Positions 42,827-55,400 of a DNA stretch of 64,000 bases are shown one piece after another. Source of the DNA: Liriodendron chinense. Its lineage: Eukaryota > Streptophyta > Magnoliopsida > Magnoliales > Magnoliaceae. The notes beneath the pieces are model-generated. The model made no database searches and had not been told where the DNA came from. It worked only from the letters and a program-made list of their open reading frames with translations. The position numbers were made by a program, and so were the translations under genes. Position 1 is the first letter of the stretch, and every line of letters starts with the position of its first letter. The stretch is from assembly GCA_003013855.2 (NCBI GenBank), contig PVNU02004155.1, positions 2,108,001 through 2,172,000 of the forward strand. Reading direction: 5' to 3'.

Positions 42827-43283
42827 GGTAGATTGCCTGCGGGACCGTGATGTATGTGTTTTATCCACACCGTCCATCCGTTTTTCCAGATCATTTTAGT
42901 GCATGAGCCCAAAAATGAGGCAGATCCAAAATCAAAGTGGACCACACCACAGGAAAGAGCGGAGATTGAACACCCACCGTTGAAAACTTTTTGAGGGCCA
43001 CAGAAGTTTTGGATCAAGTTTATATTTGTATTTTCCCTTCATCCAGGTCTGTATTACCTTATGAACCCATTGGATGGCAAATAAACATCATGGTGGGTCC
43101 CAGGAAGGTTTCAACGGTGGGTGTCATTATCCCCACTTCTTCCTGTGGTGTAGTTCACATGATCTTTCGGTCTGTATTATTTTTGGGTTCATGCCCTAAA
43201 ATGATTTGGCAAAACGGATGGAAGGACTGGATAAAACAAATAAATCATGTTGGACCCACAGTGACCGGGTCTTCAGGCAATCT
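42827..43283. repeat. foldback element, GGGCCCACC family (Mutator-like)
   Basis: The left tip AGATTGCCTGCGGGACCGTG and right tip CAGGCAATCTGCTTC are inverted and match the tips of 29434-29873. The arms hold CCACACCGTCCATCCG and its inverted counterpart. Flanks TTTCATTGGG and GTTTCTTGGG may be a decayed target duplication. Confidence 0.72.
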
Positions 43284-43538
43284 GCTTCTGTTTCTTGGGT
43301 GGTTATTACAGTCTGTGTTGTATCGATCTCTGGATGGCCTATCCTCATTGTAGCCTAGATATCAATGGTCCGGATCATTGGCATGAGTGCCACAGTGGAT
43401 TGAAAATGCATCCGTGGGTAATTCATGTTCATGGTAGCATTATATGGTCAATCTGCATGTAGCTATAAAAAAAAATGTCGGCCATAAGACCCTGGTGTGG
43501 TGTGGATCATAAGCAACTCCACATCAACCGTACATGTG

Positions 43539-43777
43539 GAATATTTGTAGATCAATCTGAATGGTTGAAAATCTTGTACATGCGGTGCTCAGCAGATAGC
43601 ATAAAAATCAAACATTGAATATTTGTAGATCAATCCCAATGGTTGAAAATCTTGTACATGCGGTGCTCAGCAGATGGCATAAAAAAAAAATCAAACATTG
43701 AATATTTGTAGATCAATCCGAATGCTTGAAAATCTTGTACATGCGGTGCTCAGCAGAGAACATGAAAATCAAACATT
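43539..43777 (+). repeat. three-copy tandem repeat, unit about 80 bp
   Basis: Copies start at 43539, 43618 and 43700. Each reads GAATATTTGTAGATCAATC, AAAATCTTGTACATGCGG, TGCTCAGCAGA and AAATCAAACATT. Copy 2 is longer because of an A run. Confidence 0.93.
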
Positions 43778-45425
43778 CGAGATGTTTGGCTCAAATTTGG
43801 TCGTTCGTGTGATGTGGATGTACCGGGCGTGCTAGAGCTGTATGCAGTTTAATTCGAAGCATCGTGATCCTAGGCATTGAAATAGACTGATCAAGACCAG
43901 ATCTGTGTAGATCAGCCATCTATCTAGATACTGATTACGAGGAATCAGGCGATTAGTGAAGGGCAAGGATTTATACTATAATGAGTTTTTTTTATTTCCT
44001 TTGTAAAAAAGACTTTTAATTAAGTGCGTGATAGTCTACACCGTTAAATTCTAACACAATATTATTAAAGGAAATAAAGTGAGACTGAAGTCTATAATAT
44101 TATTATGTCTAAACATAACTAAATCATCTGAAAAGTGAATAAAAGAAAAACGAAAGGATAATTAATGACTTTTTTTTCATCGTCTTGTAAAATACGAGGC
44201 TTCGTTAGGCAAAATGGTCATCGTGCAAAGAGGTTAGATTGCTTGCTTAGATGGCTTCATGGAATGTTAAAGTTCCTTGATACATATTAATGCGACATCC
44301 TTTACTAGCTCCACTTTTAGAGTAAGTGATTGTTTGACATGGTATTAGATCAAAAGGTCTTGTGTTCGAATTCCGAGAGTAGCAAAAATGCTTCGGTAAT
44401 ATATTCTCCCATGGGGGCAAGAAAATTAACTATTTGTTGGATACTCATAACCTCACTCTATAGGTGAGACAATTGTGATTTGAGAACTTGTTCGGCGTCC
44501 TTGGTGAGACAACCCATAGACGTGGTTGATCATACTTCTAACTTAAGAAGAGTCTTCGTGATCTTTCTTTAGTCAGCCAATCATGTAGCTATTATAGTTT
44601 ATATTTATTTCTCAAGACGAGTTTGCATGACCATTGGATAATCAACCTACTTTTAGAAGCGCGTGGCCAATCATGATCCATCGTGTGTCATTGTAGATGA
44701 CTATAGATCACTACCTTAGTTGATGATGCATTTATGAGCATTCCACTCACACCTCCATGTAGGTGTAGCCATTTGTTTGCTGCCATGCATCATGAGAAGT
44801 ATGCTATTAGCTGAAAAAGTAGTCATGTGCACCCTAAGGCTCTTATGAAGCCTATATATCCTTTCTTGTTTTTTCACGTGTCAATGTGACAACTTTCACT
44901 CGAATTCTTTTGGGTGTGTGACAAGTGTCTCTTGATGATGGTCTTCCTTACTCTTCAAGATGTCTTCCTACCGATTCTCTCAGTTGTAAGGATCTCACCC
45001 TTGGTATGACAGTGCTGCCACATGTCAAATAATCAGCTGTCGGATCTGACGATGTTAGATTGAGTATAAACATACAACCGTCTAATCATTGGACATCAAA
45101 TCAAGGGTCAAAATGAGAATGAAAATATTCAGTAGTCATATTCAGAAACATGGGTTGCACCCCCAAAGTTAGTTTTGCACCATTTAAAAATGGGAGTGGC
45201 TCTTCAACTGTATACAAGGCATAGTCATATGGCAATCCTAATTGACCAAATTGTTGACCCAAGTGCCAAGGGAGCAAAATTTGTAAAGGCCAAAATTATG
45301 AGAAAAGAAGGGAAATTGAATTCCCCACGTAGCCAAATTTCCGTGGAAATCGTACTTTTATTTTCTCACCTAGACCCACGAGAAGGAACATTTCCTTTGC
45401 TGCTTTTTTCCCAAAGCTAATTAAG
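43778..45425. other. intergenic, nothing firmly recognised
   Basis: At about 44336-44380 ATGGTATTAGATCAAAAGG followed by TTGTGTTCGAATTCC resembles a pol III B box and could be a tRNA-derived SINE scrap. I see no A box or tail to support that. The 81-codon frame at 45175-45420 has no recognised domain. Confidence 0.35.
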
Positions 45426-46520
45426 TGCTGCCCGCCTCACCCATGATGGTGCAACCCTTGCCATGGGCCCACCTTGATGTACGCATCCTATATCCATGCC
45501 ATCGATCCATTTTTCCATATCATTTTAGTGCACGAACCCAAAAATGAGGTAGATTGAAATCTCAGGCAGACCATTCTATAAGAAATAGTCATGATTGAAT
45601 GCCCCACCATTGAAAACTTTTCAGAGCCCACCATAGTGTTTTCTTAATGTTTATTTTCCATCTAAGCTGTTGATAATGTCACGCAATTGTGGATGAAGAT
45701 TAAAAAAATATATCACCATGATCCAAAACGTTTATGGCCCACAAAAAAGTTTTTAATGATCAGTCACCACTGTTTATGATGGTATGGTCCACTTGAGATT
45801 GGATCTGTTTCATGCTTGGAATCATGCACTAAAATGATCTGAAAAAAATAGTTGGACTGAATGGATATAAAATATCATTAAGGTGGGCCCCATGATAAAG
45901 GACGTCTTGTAGGGCTCTCAATGGAGTGGGCCAGATCCGAGATCCGATTCGCTCCGAATCCGTATAATGCGGATTTGGATCTTAAAATAGGTCTGATTAG
46001 TTAAATGGACCAGATTTGGATCTTAAAATAGGGCTGATTACTTAAATGGACTAGATTTGGATTCACATGAACATATCTGAGTTCGATCTAAATCCGATTA
46101 AGATCCGACTCATTGTCTATATGTTATATTCATGCTGGCCATCTCTTTTATAGATTATTTTAGGCCATGTCTCAAAATTGAGACATGCCACACTTAGGTA
46201 GACCATACCACAATAAATAGTGGGATTTGCGTCATTTTTCTACTAAATTTTATATTATATATTTTTTTAAATTTGTAATGGGGTGGATTCGGACCTAGAT
46301 TCGACCCGAATCCGATAGTTTTATGGATTTTGGATCGGAATTGGATCTAACAAGTTATAAATGGATTGGATATGGACATCGCCTTTTGGATCCGAGTTGG
46401 ATCTGAATCCGATCCGAATCTGTCTACACATATATGGACTTGGAGTCGGATCCAGCTGGATCTGATCCAGATCCGACCCATTGAGAGCCCTAATGTCTTC
46501 GGTGAGGCCAGTGTTGTAGC
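45426..46520. repeat. foldback element, GGGCCCACC family, interrupted by an hAT-like element
   Basis: The left arm (CCGCCTCACCCATGATGG, then CTTGCCATGGGCCCACCTTG) pairs with AAGGTGGGCCCCATGATAAAGG at 45880-45901. After the insert at 45910-46492 it continues with TCTTCGGTGAGGCCAG. Without the insert the right arm reads on sensibly, so the insertion came later. Confidence 0.6.
45910..46492. mobile_element. hAT-like non-autonomous element, 583 bp
   Basis: The termini TAGGGCTCTCAATGG and CCATTGAGAGCCCTA are perfect 15-bp inverted repeats. The flanking octamers ACGTCTTG (45902-45909) and ATGTCTTC (46493-46500) agree at six of eight positions, consistent with an aged 8-bp hAT duplication. The inside is rich in GGATCCGAATCCGATCC-type sequence and contains a 41-bp direct duplication (from about 45972 and 46013, block GATTTGGATCTTAAAATAGG). 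No transposase. Confidence 0.75.
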
Positions 46521-46830
46521 TGAGCCGCTACCTTTTTTCTCGGAATTGGATTGGCAATGATCCCTCCGTACCGCATGTCTTGCATCTTGGTGCTGGAAAA
46601 CCTTTATGGCCCATTATGATATATGCGTTTTATCCATGCCTGTTCATCCATTTTTCAGGTGTACCATGCCATAGGAAATGGTATTGATTGAAACCATTAA
46701 AAACTTTTTTGGGGCCGCAAAGGTTTTGATCAAGCCGATATTTGTTGTTTCCCTTCCTATTGGTCTGTGTGACCCAATTAACAAGTTGGATGGGAACTAA
46801 ACATGGGCCCTAGATTTTTTTTTTTTTTTT
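46521..46830. repeat. partial foldback-family sequence
   Basis: It contains GCCCATTATGATATATGCG, TTTATCCATGCC and GTTCATCCATTTTTC, one arm of the GGGCCCACC family, ending at a T run near 46811-46830. Confidence 0.45.
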
Positions 46831-47006
46831 TTGCTAGTTTCTTAAAATGAGGTTGGCACACAACGCAATCCGCTTCCGACCAATAGCGAGTCGCTACTGG
46901 CATTGCCAATATGCAATCCGTGTCCTGTTTGAAAATTCGAGGCCATGAATTTTGTTTTACATCAGACTGTTAAGCATTTTAGCTTTCCACCATTGATGCC
47001 CGTTGA

Positions 47007-47545
47007 AGGGAATTGGGTATACTCAGTACGCTCAGTACGCTAAGCGTACTGAGTAAACTCTGTGGGGTCCACTGTGATTTATGTATTTTATCCACTCAGT
47101 GCATCCATTTTATCAGATAGTTTTACGGCTTGAGCCCCAAGATCAAGCGTATCCAAAGCTCAAGTGGACCACACCACAGGAAACAGTGTGAATGGAATGT
47201 CTACTGTTGAAAAATTCTTGGGGCCACTGAATTTTTTGATCAAGCTGATATTTGTGTTTTCCCTTCATCCGTCTAGGTGTGTTATGAACAGTTTGGATGA
47301 CTACCAAACATCACTGTGGGCCCTAGAAAGGTTTCAACGGTGGATATCATTATTCCCACTGTTTCCTGTGGTATGGTCCACTTGAGCTTTGGATAGGCTT
47401 CAATTTTGGGTTCAACCCTTAAAATGAGCAGAAGAAACGGATGGGACGGCATAGATAAACCACATACATTTATGGTGGGCTTAACAGAGTTTACTCGGTA
47501 TGGCAAAACTGTACTGAGTAACTGAGTACGCGCAATCCGATTTGC
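47007..47545. repeat. foldback element, GGGCCCACC family
   Basis: The left tip AATTGGGTATACTCAGTACG pairs imperfectly with the right tip GTACTGAGTAACTGAGTACGCGCAATCCGATTT. The arms hold ACTGAGTAAACTCTGTGGGG, with the inverted AACAGAGTTTACTCGGTA, and GGACCACACCACAGGAAACAG against CTGTTTCCTGTGGTATGGTCC. Confidence 0.7.
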
Positions 47546-47730
47546 AGTTGAAGAATCATCATCAGATGGTTTACGTTTACTTTGAGATTTGTGACTTAGA
47601 TGGTTGTTCTCTAAAGATATGTCAATATCCTTCCAAGTGTACTGTGGTGATTGATCTAACATAATCTCTCCTCGCTCCTCTCTTGCACATCCAGCATTAA
47701 AGTCACTGGAGATTTAGAGATGTTGGATGT

Positions 47731-47968
47731 GTGACTTAGAAACAGTTGGTTACATTTTATTGGTTTAGTTTTGAGTTGGATGTATTGAATTAGTTTCTAC
47801 TGTTTTGATAATATCAGGTGTAAGAAATTCAAAATGCGAACAAATGTCGATGTGACTTGGAAACATTTAGTTCCATTTTATTGTTTTAGTTTTGAGTTGA
47901 TGTATTGAATTAATTTCCACTGCTTTGATAATATCAGGTGTAAGAAATTCAGAATGCGGTTTTTAAAG
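47731..47968 (+). repeat. two-copy tandem repeat, period 121 bp
   Basis: Copies start at 47731 and 47852. Shared blocks are GTGACTT(A/G)GAAACA, TTTTAGTTTTGAGTTG, GATGTATTGAATTA and TTTGATAATATCAGGTGTAAGAAATTCA. Confidence 0.93.
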
Positions 47969-47974
47969 TACTAA

Positions 47975-48290
47975 AAAATTAACGACCAACCAGGTCTGTC
48001 GGTAATCTTGTATCCGTATATTTTCCAAGATTACCGACGGACCCAATCCGCCGTTATTTTATAGAACGACGAATAGAATACGCCGCTGGCGGATCGTTTC
48101 GAATTTTGTGAACGACGGACCATATTCGTCGTAATTTACCGACGAATTTGGTCCGTCCTTTATGAATAACGACTAAAGCAACGAGTGACCATGCGACGGA
48201 CGAAGTTCGTCGTTAATACCGATTAACTACGGACTTGGTTCACCCTTTTTTTGCGATTTTGGCACTGGCGTCAGGTTGAACCCGCTCGAC
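47975..48290. repeat. CACTA-like subterminal repeat block
   Basis: Dense repeats of CGACGGAC, CGACGAAT, GTCCGTC and their inversions (for example TTACCGACGAATTTGGTCCG) resemble the subterminal arrays of plant CACTA transposons. Canonical CACTA ends and a 3-bp duplication could not be found, so this may be a fragment. Confidence 0.45.
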
Positions 48291-48830
48291 TTTCAGCCCT
48301 AGTTTTAGGGAATCCCACTTTCATTTGGGGTGACCAATTTGGACAAGTTGGATTCTATACACATACCACAATTGGCCATTAAGCAGTCGCAAAATATGCT
48401 TATTTTACAAATGTTGTAGAGGTTAGGCAAGGTGACTTCCATAGATAGGTTTACTTGAATACATCCGGAGGTATTGCAATATAATACAACGTTACACTTT
48501 GAATTTGGTCATCTTGTAATGGTCATAACTGTTTATAAGAAAATCTCACTTGTATAGTGGAAAATAAGAAATAAAAGCTCTCAATTAGATTATTCAACTC
48601 TTAGTTCTCTTTTTTACTATAACCTTTGCAAAATTAATGGGTTTAAATATTCAATTTGAGAGTTTTTCTGTGCGTGCGTGCAATACCACGTCCAAGAGAA
48701 GCCCTATCAAAATAAAGGATTTCTCATTGAAAAAGGCCCAAATCCAATGCCTAGAATTGCCTGGTATAAATCGAGAGTGACGCACATCAAGTAAATGGTT
48801 TGGATCACCCAACATAACCCAAATCCAACG
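48291..48830. other. intergenic, nothing recognised
   Basis: The 101-codon minus-strand frame at 48651-48956 is hydrophobic but has no recognised domain, and it overlaps the LTR remnant. I do not call it. Confidence 0.35.
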
Positions 48831-49331
48831 GGTAAAAAACCACTGCACAAAGCGATCCACTATGATTAACAGAAGTTTACAGAGAATGAAGAAACAAAAC
48901 GCCCACAAGAGAAATCTCCAAGCTACCCAAAGCTTATTCTCACATGAAACGGACAAGAATAATCATTTTCTTCATCCCAGAGAATCCCGAGCTTTTCCAA
49001 AGCTCTTTCTCTTACCCTAGAACCCTTTCAATCCATCTAGGAAACATGACCCAAATGTCAAAACTCCTAATCCCGCATTACACCTCTTAAATAGGCATAA
49101 AACCAAAATTAGAAACCTCTTGCGCAAAACCTTACAAGAGACCGATTTGCAATAGGAAACTTCCAAATTCGTCGCATTCAGCCACACCATCGACCGGTCG
49201 GAGCCCCTTGCAGACTGGTTGCTCAACCGGTCTAGGGCACATGGAATTTGTCCAATGGCCTCGCTGTGCATCTGGGCCAACCCGACCAGTTTGAGCACCC
49301 AAACCGTGCACAGTTTGAAGGCTACTCCAAC
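48831..49331. repeat. truncated solo-LTR remnant
   Basis: From GGTAAAAAACCACTGCACAAAGCGATCCACTAT to TTGAAGGCTACTCCAACA it follows the 31646-32268 LTR in the same order, including a GACCGGT(C/T)GG-type block and TTTGAGCACC(C/T)AAACCGT. The first part of that LTR is missing. Confidence 0.65.
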
Positions 49332-49354
49332 AGGTACATGGGAGTTGCTTGAAG

Positions 49355-49770
49355 TTGGTGGCAAAAGATGTGCATTGGCACATTGACATGTGGGCAGTTG
49401 AAGCTAGAAGGCAGTATTTGAGCACATTGGCATGTGGCATATTTAGAGTGGTTGAAGAGGGACAATGGCATGTAGCACGTGGCACATTGCTGTATGTAGA
49501 GTGTTTTGCACATGTGATGTGCAAGATAAGATAAATAGTGGTACATGTGGCATGTTAACACACATGTGGGGTGAAAGAAAAGATGGATGGTGACGTGGCA
49601 CCTTAGCACATGTGGGGCACTTTAAATGTGGGGCACAAGAGAAGATGAACGGTGGCTCATTGAACCATGTGGCATGGTGGCATGGTTGGGGCATAACTTA
49701 AAATAGACCATGGCTCATTTGGTACATTAGCATATGTAGCATGCTTGAGGTGATTGAAGATGGATGGTGG
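49355..49770. repeat. degenerate ACATGTGGCACATT-type repeat
   Basis: Variants of GGCACATTG(A/G)CATGTGG recur irregularly, often with TTGAAG and GATGG between them. Frames on the minus strand here are cysteine- and histidine-rich only because of the repeat and are not genes. Confidence 0.55.
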
Positions 49771-50410
49771 CACATTTTGGTTTAACTGTTGAGAAACCTA
49801 TTTTCCTTCCATCATTTGAAAGTGCTTTCCTTAGAGGAAAAGCTGGGAAGTAAATTTGTTTATTTTTCAACAAAGATAGTAGGGGAAGCGATGTTTCCCA
49901 CAAATTCTTGCAATGAAGGGCTTGACTAATAAGGAAGGGTGAGTTTCATTTTAAACAATGTTTCTTTTCCTTTGCCTTTCATGAATCCAAATAGCCCTTA
50001 AAAAACTGAAAAAAAAAAAAAAAAATTCATCCCATTCACAATTCAAATTTACAAGAGAGGTCAATCATATTCAGGTGATGCCATTGTCATCCATACAAAA
50101 ATTGTAGTGGAACATGTGGAATACCCATGCCACATTTGACTACTTGATAGATGCGATAAAATTATTTAGATTTTCCAACCTAAAAATTAGCCAATTTCAC
50201 TCTTCAAGTGGCCTGCAAAATACAAAACAATTGGGTAGCTAGAAATACAATTCTTTTTTACTATCAATCTGCATTGGCTATCCTCACGGTAAAAAAAGGC
50301 TATAAAGTATTTGATTTCACTTCCAGAGATGTCATTTTTCATGAAATTATCTTTCCCTTTCAAACTCAAAATTCCAATACCTCTCCATTGGTTATACTAT
50401 ATCTCATTCT
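49771..50410. other. intergenic, nothing recognised
   Basis: AT-rich, with A-rich runs near 50008-50025 and no supported frame. Confidence 0.35.
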
Positions 50411-50833
50411 GGATTAGGACAACTCAACTAACATCTCGGTGTCCCAAGAGTCTTAGTGCATCGTTCCTTCTCAAGCTTCTGATGACCATTCAACTTCTCG
50501 ACGCCCCAGTCGCACGTGCCAACAGCCTAGCTATCTTTATGATCTCCATTGCCAACTGGCCACACGATCTTTGTCCACCCCAAGGTCATATTCTTTGACG
50601 GAGTGTTCAGTTAAGTAGTCTTCATTCCTCGTCCAATTTCTTTATGTTATGACAAATTATCTCCATCTCACCGTGCCTTCTCTATAGCCATTTCTTCTAT
50701 CATTGAATCTACAACCTTCACTCAAGCTATTAAATATCTAAAACAATGTGAAGACATGGTTGCCAAAATTTGCATATTGGAGGAGAACGATACTTGGACT
50801 CTCACTCCATTACCAAGCCACTATTGGGACCTG
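50411..50833 (+). pseudogene. copia pol fragment (linker and start of RT)
   Basis: Across frameshifts the plus strand gives a serine- and arginine-rich linker. Then comes AISSIIESTTFTQAIKYLKQC and ILEENDTWTLTPLPSHY, the segment before the RT domain of copia polyproteins (compare the NDTWDLVPLSPGK of the element at 62882). It stops at about 50833, where unrelated LTR-like sequence begins. Confidence 0.65.
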
Positions 50834-51095
50834 TGAAACACAGAGTAAAATAAAGGTACGATGAATTCAGAAGTTACAAGAGATGAAACATACCCGGATC
50901 AATGCTCTAGAGAAAACCCGAAGTTTCTCTCTCACAAAATTCTCTCAAACCGCACGAAATTGCATAACTCCACTCAACCATTAATTGACCGGTCGATTGA
51001 TCTACCGATCGATCGGTGACACCAATCGATTGATTGACTAGAATGGTTGATTGATCGTCCAACCACGAAAGTGTCCAGACAAAAAATCAATTTTC
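50834..51095. repeat. LTR-like remnant
   Basis: The blocks GAGAAAACCCGAAGTTTCTCTCTCACA and the repeated ACCGGTCGATTGATC/ATCGATCGGT sequence resemble copia LTR leaders seen elsewhere here (26223-26800). No defined ends. Confidence 0.4.
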
Positions 51096-51139
51096 TGATT
51101 TATTGCGATTGATGGCACCCGTTGTTGCATAGATTTGAG

Positions 51140-51592
51140 GCATCCGTTAATGCAGGCCCAACATGATTTATGTGGCTTACATCCAGGCCGTCCATCTGTT
51201 TTGAAAGATCATTTTATATCATAATAAAAAAATGGAGCAGATCCAAATCTTAGGTGAACCATACCACAAAAACAGTGGCAATTGAATACTCACCATTAAA
51301 AACATCTTGGGGGAGATGGGAATGTTTATTTGCCATCCAACTTGTTTATAAGGTCACAAGGACCTTGACGAAGTGACCACACAAATACCAACTTGATCCA
51401 AAACTTTTATGGCCCACAAGAAGTTATTAATGGTCAATCACCACTGTTTCCTGTTGTGGGGTCCACCTGGGATTTGGATCTGCTTCTTTTTTGGGATCAT
51501 GCCCTAAAACGAGCTGTCAAAACGGCTCCGACAGTGTGGATGTAAGTCCTATACATCACGTTGGGCCCCACATTAAGGGATCCACTGAAGCC
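51140..51592. repeat. foldback element, GGGCCCACC family
   Basis: The left GGCATCCGTTAATGCAGGCC pairs with the inverted GGGCCCCACATTAAGGGATCC at the right. The arms hold CCATACCACAAAAACAGTGG and the inverted CCACTGTTTCCTGTTGTGG. Confidence 0.68.
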
Positions 51593-52079
51593 GCGCCTGG
51601 TTCCTATCAAGTTGCTGCATTAGAGGGTCTTGCACTGAAGTGGCAGAATAGATGCGGACAAAAAACATAGATCGGAGCCATTGATCAGGTAGGGAACATC
51701 ATGAGCATGCCATGGACCAAAAGCAATGCTAGTCTGCTCTAAAATTGGGAAATTAGACATAGTAAAATGCAAAGTACATTTGTGGTCCACTTGGTGAGGT
51801 ACTACTACCTTGATTTTTTTTGTTACTTGTCATTAACACAGAGCATGCTACCTAATAAATGGGCCCTGACACGTGTGTGACAGATCTTAGAAACATTTTC
51901 TACCCTTCACACCTCACATGAGGGTGCTAGCTGCACCATTTTGCTGGAGCTGAATTGCAATTAATGATGAATGATGATAAAAGTACTGTAGATTCTCCTG
52001 ATTTTTTTTTTTTTTTTTTTTTTTTTGAGATTAGTCGTCCAACAATTTAAGAATTTTGAATTATATGGTGATGCCGAAC
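51593..52079. other. intergenic, long T run
   Basis: A T run of about 25 lies at 52002-52026. Nothing else recognised. Confidence 0.4.
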
Positions 52080-52440
52080 CCTCTATAACATTTGTAGAAT
52101 AAGCTTATTTACTATGTGCTGTGTGGGGTTCACTGAATGTTTCAGTGATATCCAGTCAATCCATCATGTAAGCCACCCATTTGAACTTAAAATCATGCGT
52201 ACCAAAAAAATCTTTAGGTGGGCCATACAGTGTAAAGTTAGGCCTATGCAGAACTCAAGTGGTCCATACTATGTAAAACCAATAAAACAACAGGGTCTGG
52301 CCCACCTGAGTTTTGGATGGACCTATAAATCATGTTCAGGCTCATTTTATGAACAGATTTGATAGCATGTAAATAAATTCGGGGAACCTTGCACACAATC
52401 TAGAAGGTTTTAATGGTGGCTGTCTCCATCCCAATTATTT
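52080..52440. repeat. partial foldback-family sequence
   Basis: TTGTAGAATAAGCTTATTTAC at the left recalls the 711-890 repeat. GGTGGGCCATACAGTGTAAAG and GGCCCACCTGAGTTTTGGATG are arms of the foldback type. Ends are not resolved. Confidence 0.4.
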
Positions 52441-55400
52441 CTTGTTAAGTGCCTGTGTATCCACCATCACCATCTGCCAGAGTATCAAATATCTCCCTTG
52501 GGTGAAAATGGGAGGGAAAGGAGGTAAGTATACAAGGTGCCGTTTTAAGGCACAGTTAAGCTTGCCAGATTGTGCATGTGGGCTCAGTTCGCTGTATTAT
52601 GGCCCTCCTATTAATGGTCCACGTATTAAAAAACAAGTTCCATTAGTGGAAAAATCATAACCATACAATAGGTGCTAGAAAATGCAGCTGCGGTTAACCA
52701 GTCCATCAATGAAAGGCCAAATATTCTATTGCCAGAATCTCAGTCATCCATGGTGAATCCCATCATATCAAGCTCCTAAATCACTGAACCATGGGGCCCA
52801 CCACTACAAATAAAACCCTGAGCATGCATACAAGGCAAACAGAAGCAGTAGGTAACAAAAACGGTTGGTAAGGGGAACCTCTTAGGTGGTGATTCACCCC
52901 AGAGCGGTAGGGTCCGTCTTTTTCATAAGTCCAAAGAGAATCCAACGGTCTCAGTTGTACCTGGATCGAACCTAATGTGATATGAATGCGAAGAAGAGGG
53001 TCAGATCTATAAAGAAAAAAGTTCTATATAAATGGATCTTAAATCCTGGATAAGGGATTTGGAGGACGTGGAAGTTGGCATACAATGGAATAAAGATGCA
53101 AAAGGGATGTAGGGCGGTCTTTGTGGAATCCGGTTCCATGGGATAAAGACATTTCTGACACCCAAATATTCAAATTTTTAGGAGACCGTTGGACCACTCA
53201 AGCTCTTTTCCATGGCATCCAAACAGTAGAAGCCTTATACTTTCCACGGACACCATTGTCTCGAGTACAGGTTGCAGTAGAGATTGATCTCTGCACAATC
53301 ACTTACAAACGTTCATGAATGTCACTCAAGTGGCAAAGGATACATATAAAGCAGTCATTTATCTGGTGGGCCCCACAATGTATAGGCCACAACACAAGAA
53401 AAGATGGACAGGCATTGAAAGTCTACATTGGAGAGCCAAAGAATGAACGGTCTAGATCTTGCACACATGCCACACGTATGAAGTTTGAAACATACAAAGG
53501 GAAGAACACGCATTTAATCAGTACAAATTCAGCACCCACAGGCCCAGTGCACCCGGCAAGCCAGAGCCTCCATATCCCTCCATTTTAAAGAAGGTTGGCG
53601 AAATTAGACATATTTCAAAACACAGATCTTCAAAAACCCATTTGAAGGGCATGCCGAGATTCGCACCCACTATTATTGGATGGAGAAAGGTGAGCACAGA
53701 ACTCTCCCATGTCCACCGCAGTGAAGTTTTCCAGACAGCTGGATTGCTTTTAGGCCAGTGACTAGGTTGGGCCCACTCCTGAAAAGTTGGATTGCTTTTA
53801 AGCATGGTCTAGCTGTGCAGTCCCGAATTAGGATAGGACCAACAAATGATAAGATCGAGACCCAGGCCCATATCTGCCTATACGCCCATCAAATCATCCA
53901 AGCTAGATCCAAACTAATATGCACTGTTGAAGTTGATTTCCTATTTGCAGACAGGTCTCGTAGGCCGGGCCAGCTCAATGTCAGGCTCAGATCTTTCAAG
54001 AATGGGGTTCCATTAGTGAGGGGCTCAATTTGCATTTTGGGGCCTAAGGGTGGGTAATAAATCCCCCATTTATGTCATAGTTCTAAAACTCAGTGACTCG
54101 ACTCCAAACTCGCTTGAGTAAACTCAACTTTACAAGATTTTGAGCCAAGTACCAGAGAAGCTCGCTACAGAGTGAGACTCAGTTCGGACTTGGTGAGACT
54201 TGTCAAGTTGACTAAAAAACTAGGCTGACTCAATGCAACTGACTCGGCAAAACTCGAAAACACATGGGATGGATTCTCGTCCAAGGGTTATATTTTTCAA
54301 AAAGATAAAAAGCCACCTCTCCTATCCCAATATCCAAACACAAAAACTGGATGCCTAAGAATAACTTTCTCTAGTACCCAAACACCATAGACAGCATCAT
54401 CTCTTTCCCCAGGAATCTGTTCCCTGAAAACAGATTCACAACAGCTCACGGCCCCTTTTAAGATTCCAGGGAGCCAAACAAGTCCTCAGCAAACGTTTAA
54501 TTTTGGGGAGCTCACATTTAGACCCTATGTTTTCACTACATGCGCCCCTTTGTCATTTCATTTGTTATTTCATAGTGAAAGCAGGATTTGGTCATGGAAA
54601 TGGGTGTATGTATCGGGTGTAAATACAATTTCCTCTTACCAAATGAAATGCATCTGCTTACGGTCACCCAATGTGCTAAACTTGTAACCCATGTGCTAGG
54701 GCTGGTGAGGACCATTCAACAGCCAACAAAATATAGGTCCCATTTTTGTGGTCATCCGGTGGCTGTCAAAGCAGCACCAAATGTCCTGAAAAGCTGGATT
54801 TCAGTCCAGATAACTTTATATAGAAAAGAAAACAGAAGAAAAATATTCTATCATCATTATCAACTATACACTAATTTTCACAAAATCACATGAAAATCAG
54901 CACCGCTGTTTCCCCCCCCCCTTTTAATTGGGGCTGATTCTTTCAATGAAAATGACTAAACAAAAAAGGAGTAAAAAAATGCAATAAAACTACCTAATTA
55001 CATTTCAACTATATAAAAGAGAGAAAAGAGCAATGTGGTGTATAAACTATCTCACCAGAATGTGGTCCAGATTGCTGCATCAGCTCTGCTGGTGGCTAGC
55101 ATTTGAATCCCTCCACCAATAACTGAACCCCAATCACTGTTTGAAAATGATGGCTTCAGTAACACTAGTAACTTTATGCTTGTAGTTTCAGTAATTTGAT
55201 GGATGAATATATGTAGCAACTGGCAATGAAACAACGTTGACAATTAGCGAAAGCAAATGCAAAACACTTGGGTTTCTATTTCTCCCAACTAAAACAGAAA
55301 AGTAGAAAATTTTGAGGTTGTGTTTGGATGAATCGACCATGTATTTAGAAATATTAATTAATATAAAATTAAACCCATACTATAAGCAGATTGCAACCAC

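Noticed and set aside
43539..43777. CRISPR array
   Set aside because: Repeats are contiguous with no unique spacers, and the window is a plant nuclear genome.
44336..44380. tRNA-related SINE
   Set aside because: Only a B-box-like TGTTCGAATTCC is visible; there is no A box, body or tail.
48651..48956. A hydrophobic 101-codon minus-strand frame
   Set aside because: It runs into the LTR remnant at 48831 and matches no family I recognise.
49132..49694. Cysteine- and histidine-rich frames on the minus strand
   Set aside because: They arise from the ACATGTGGCACATT repeat and overlap each other in different frames.
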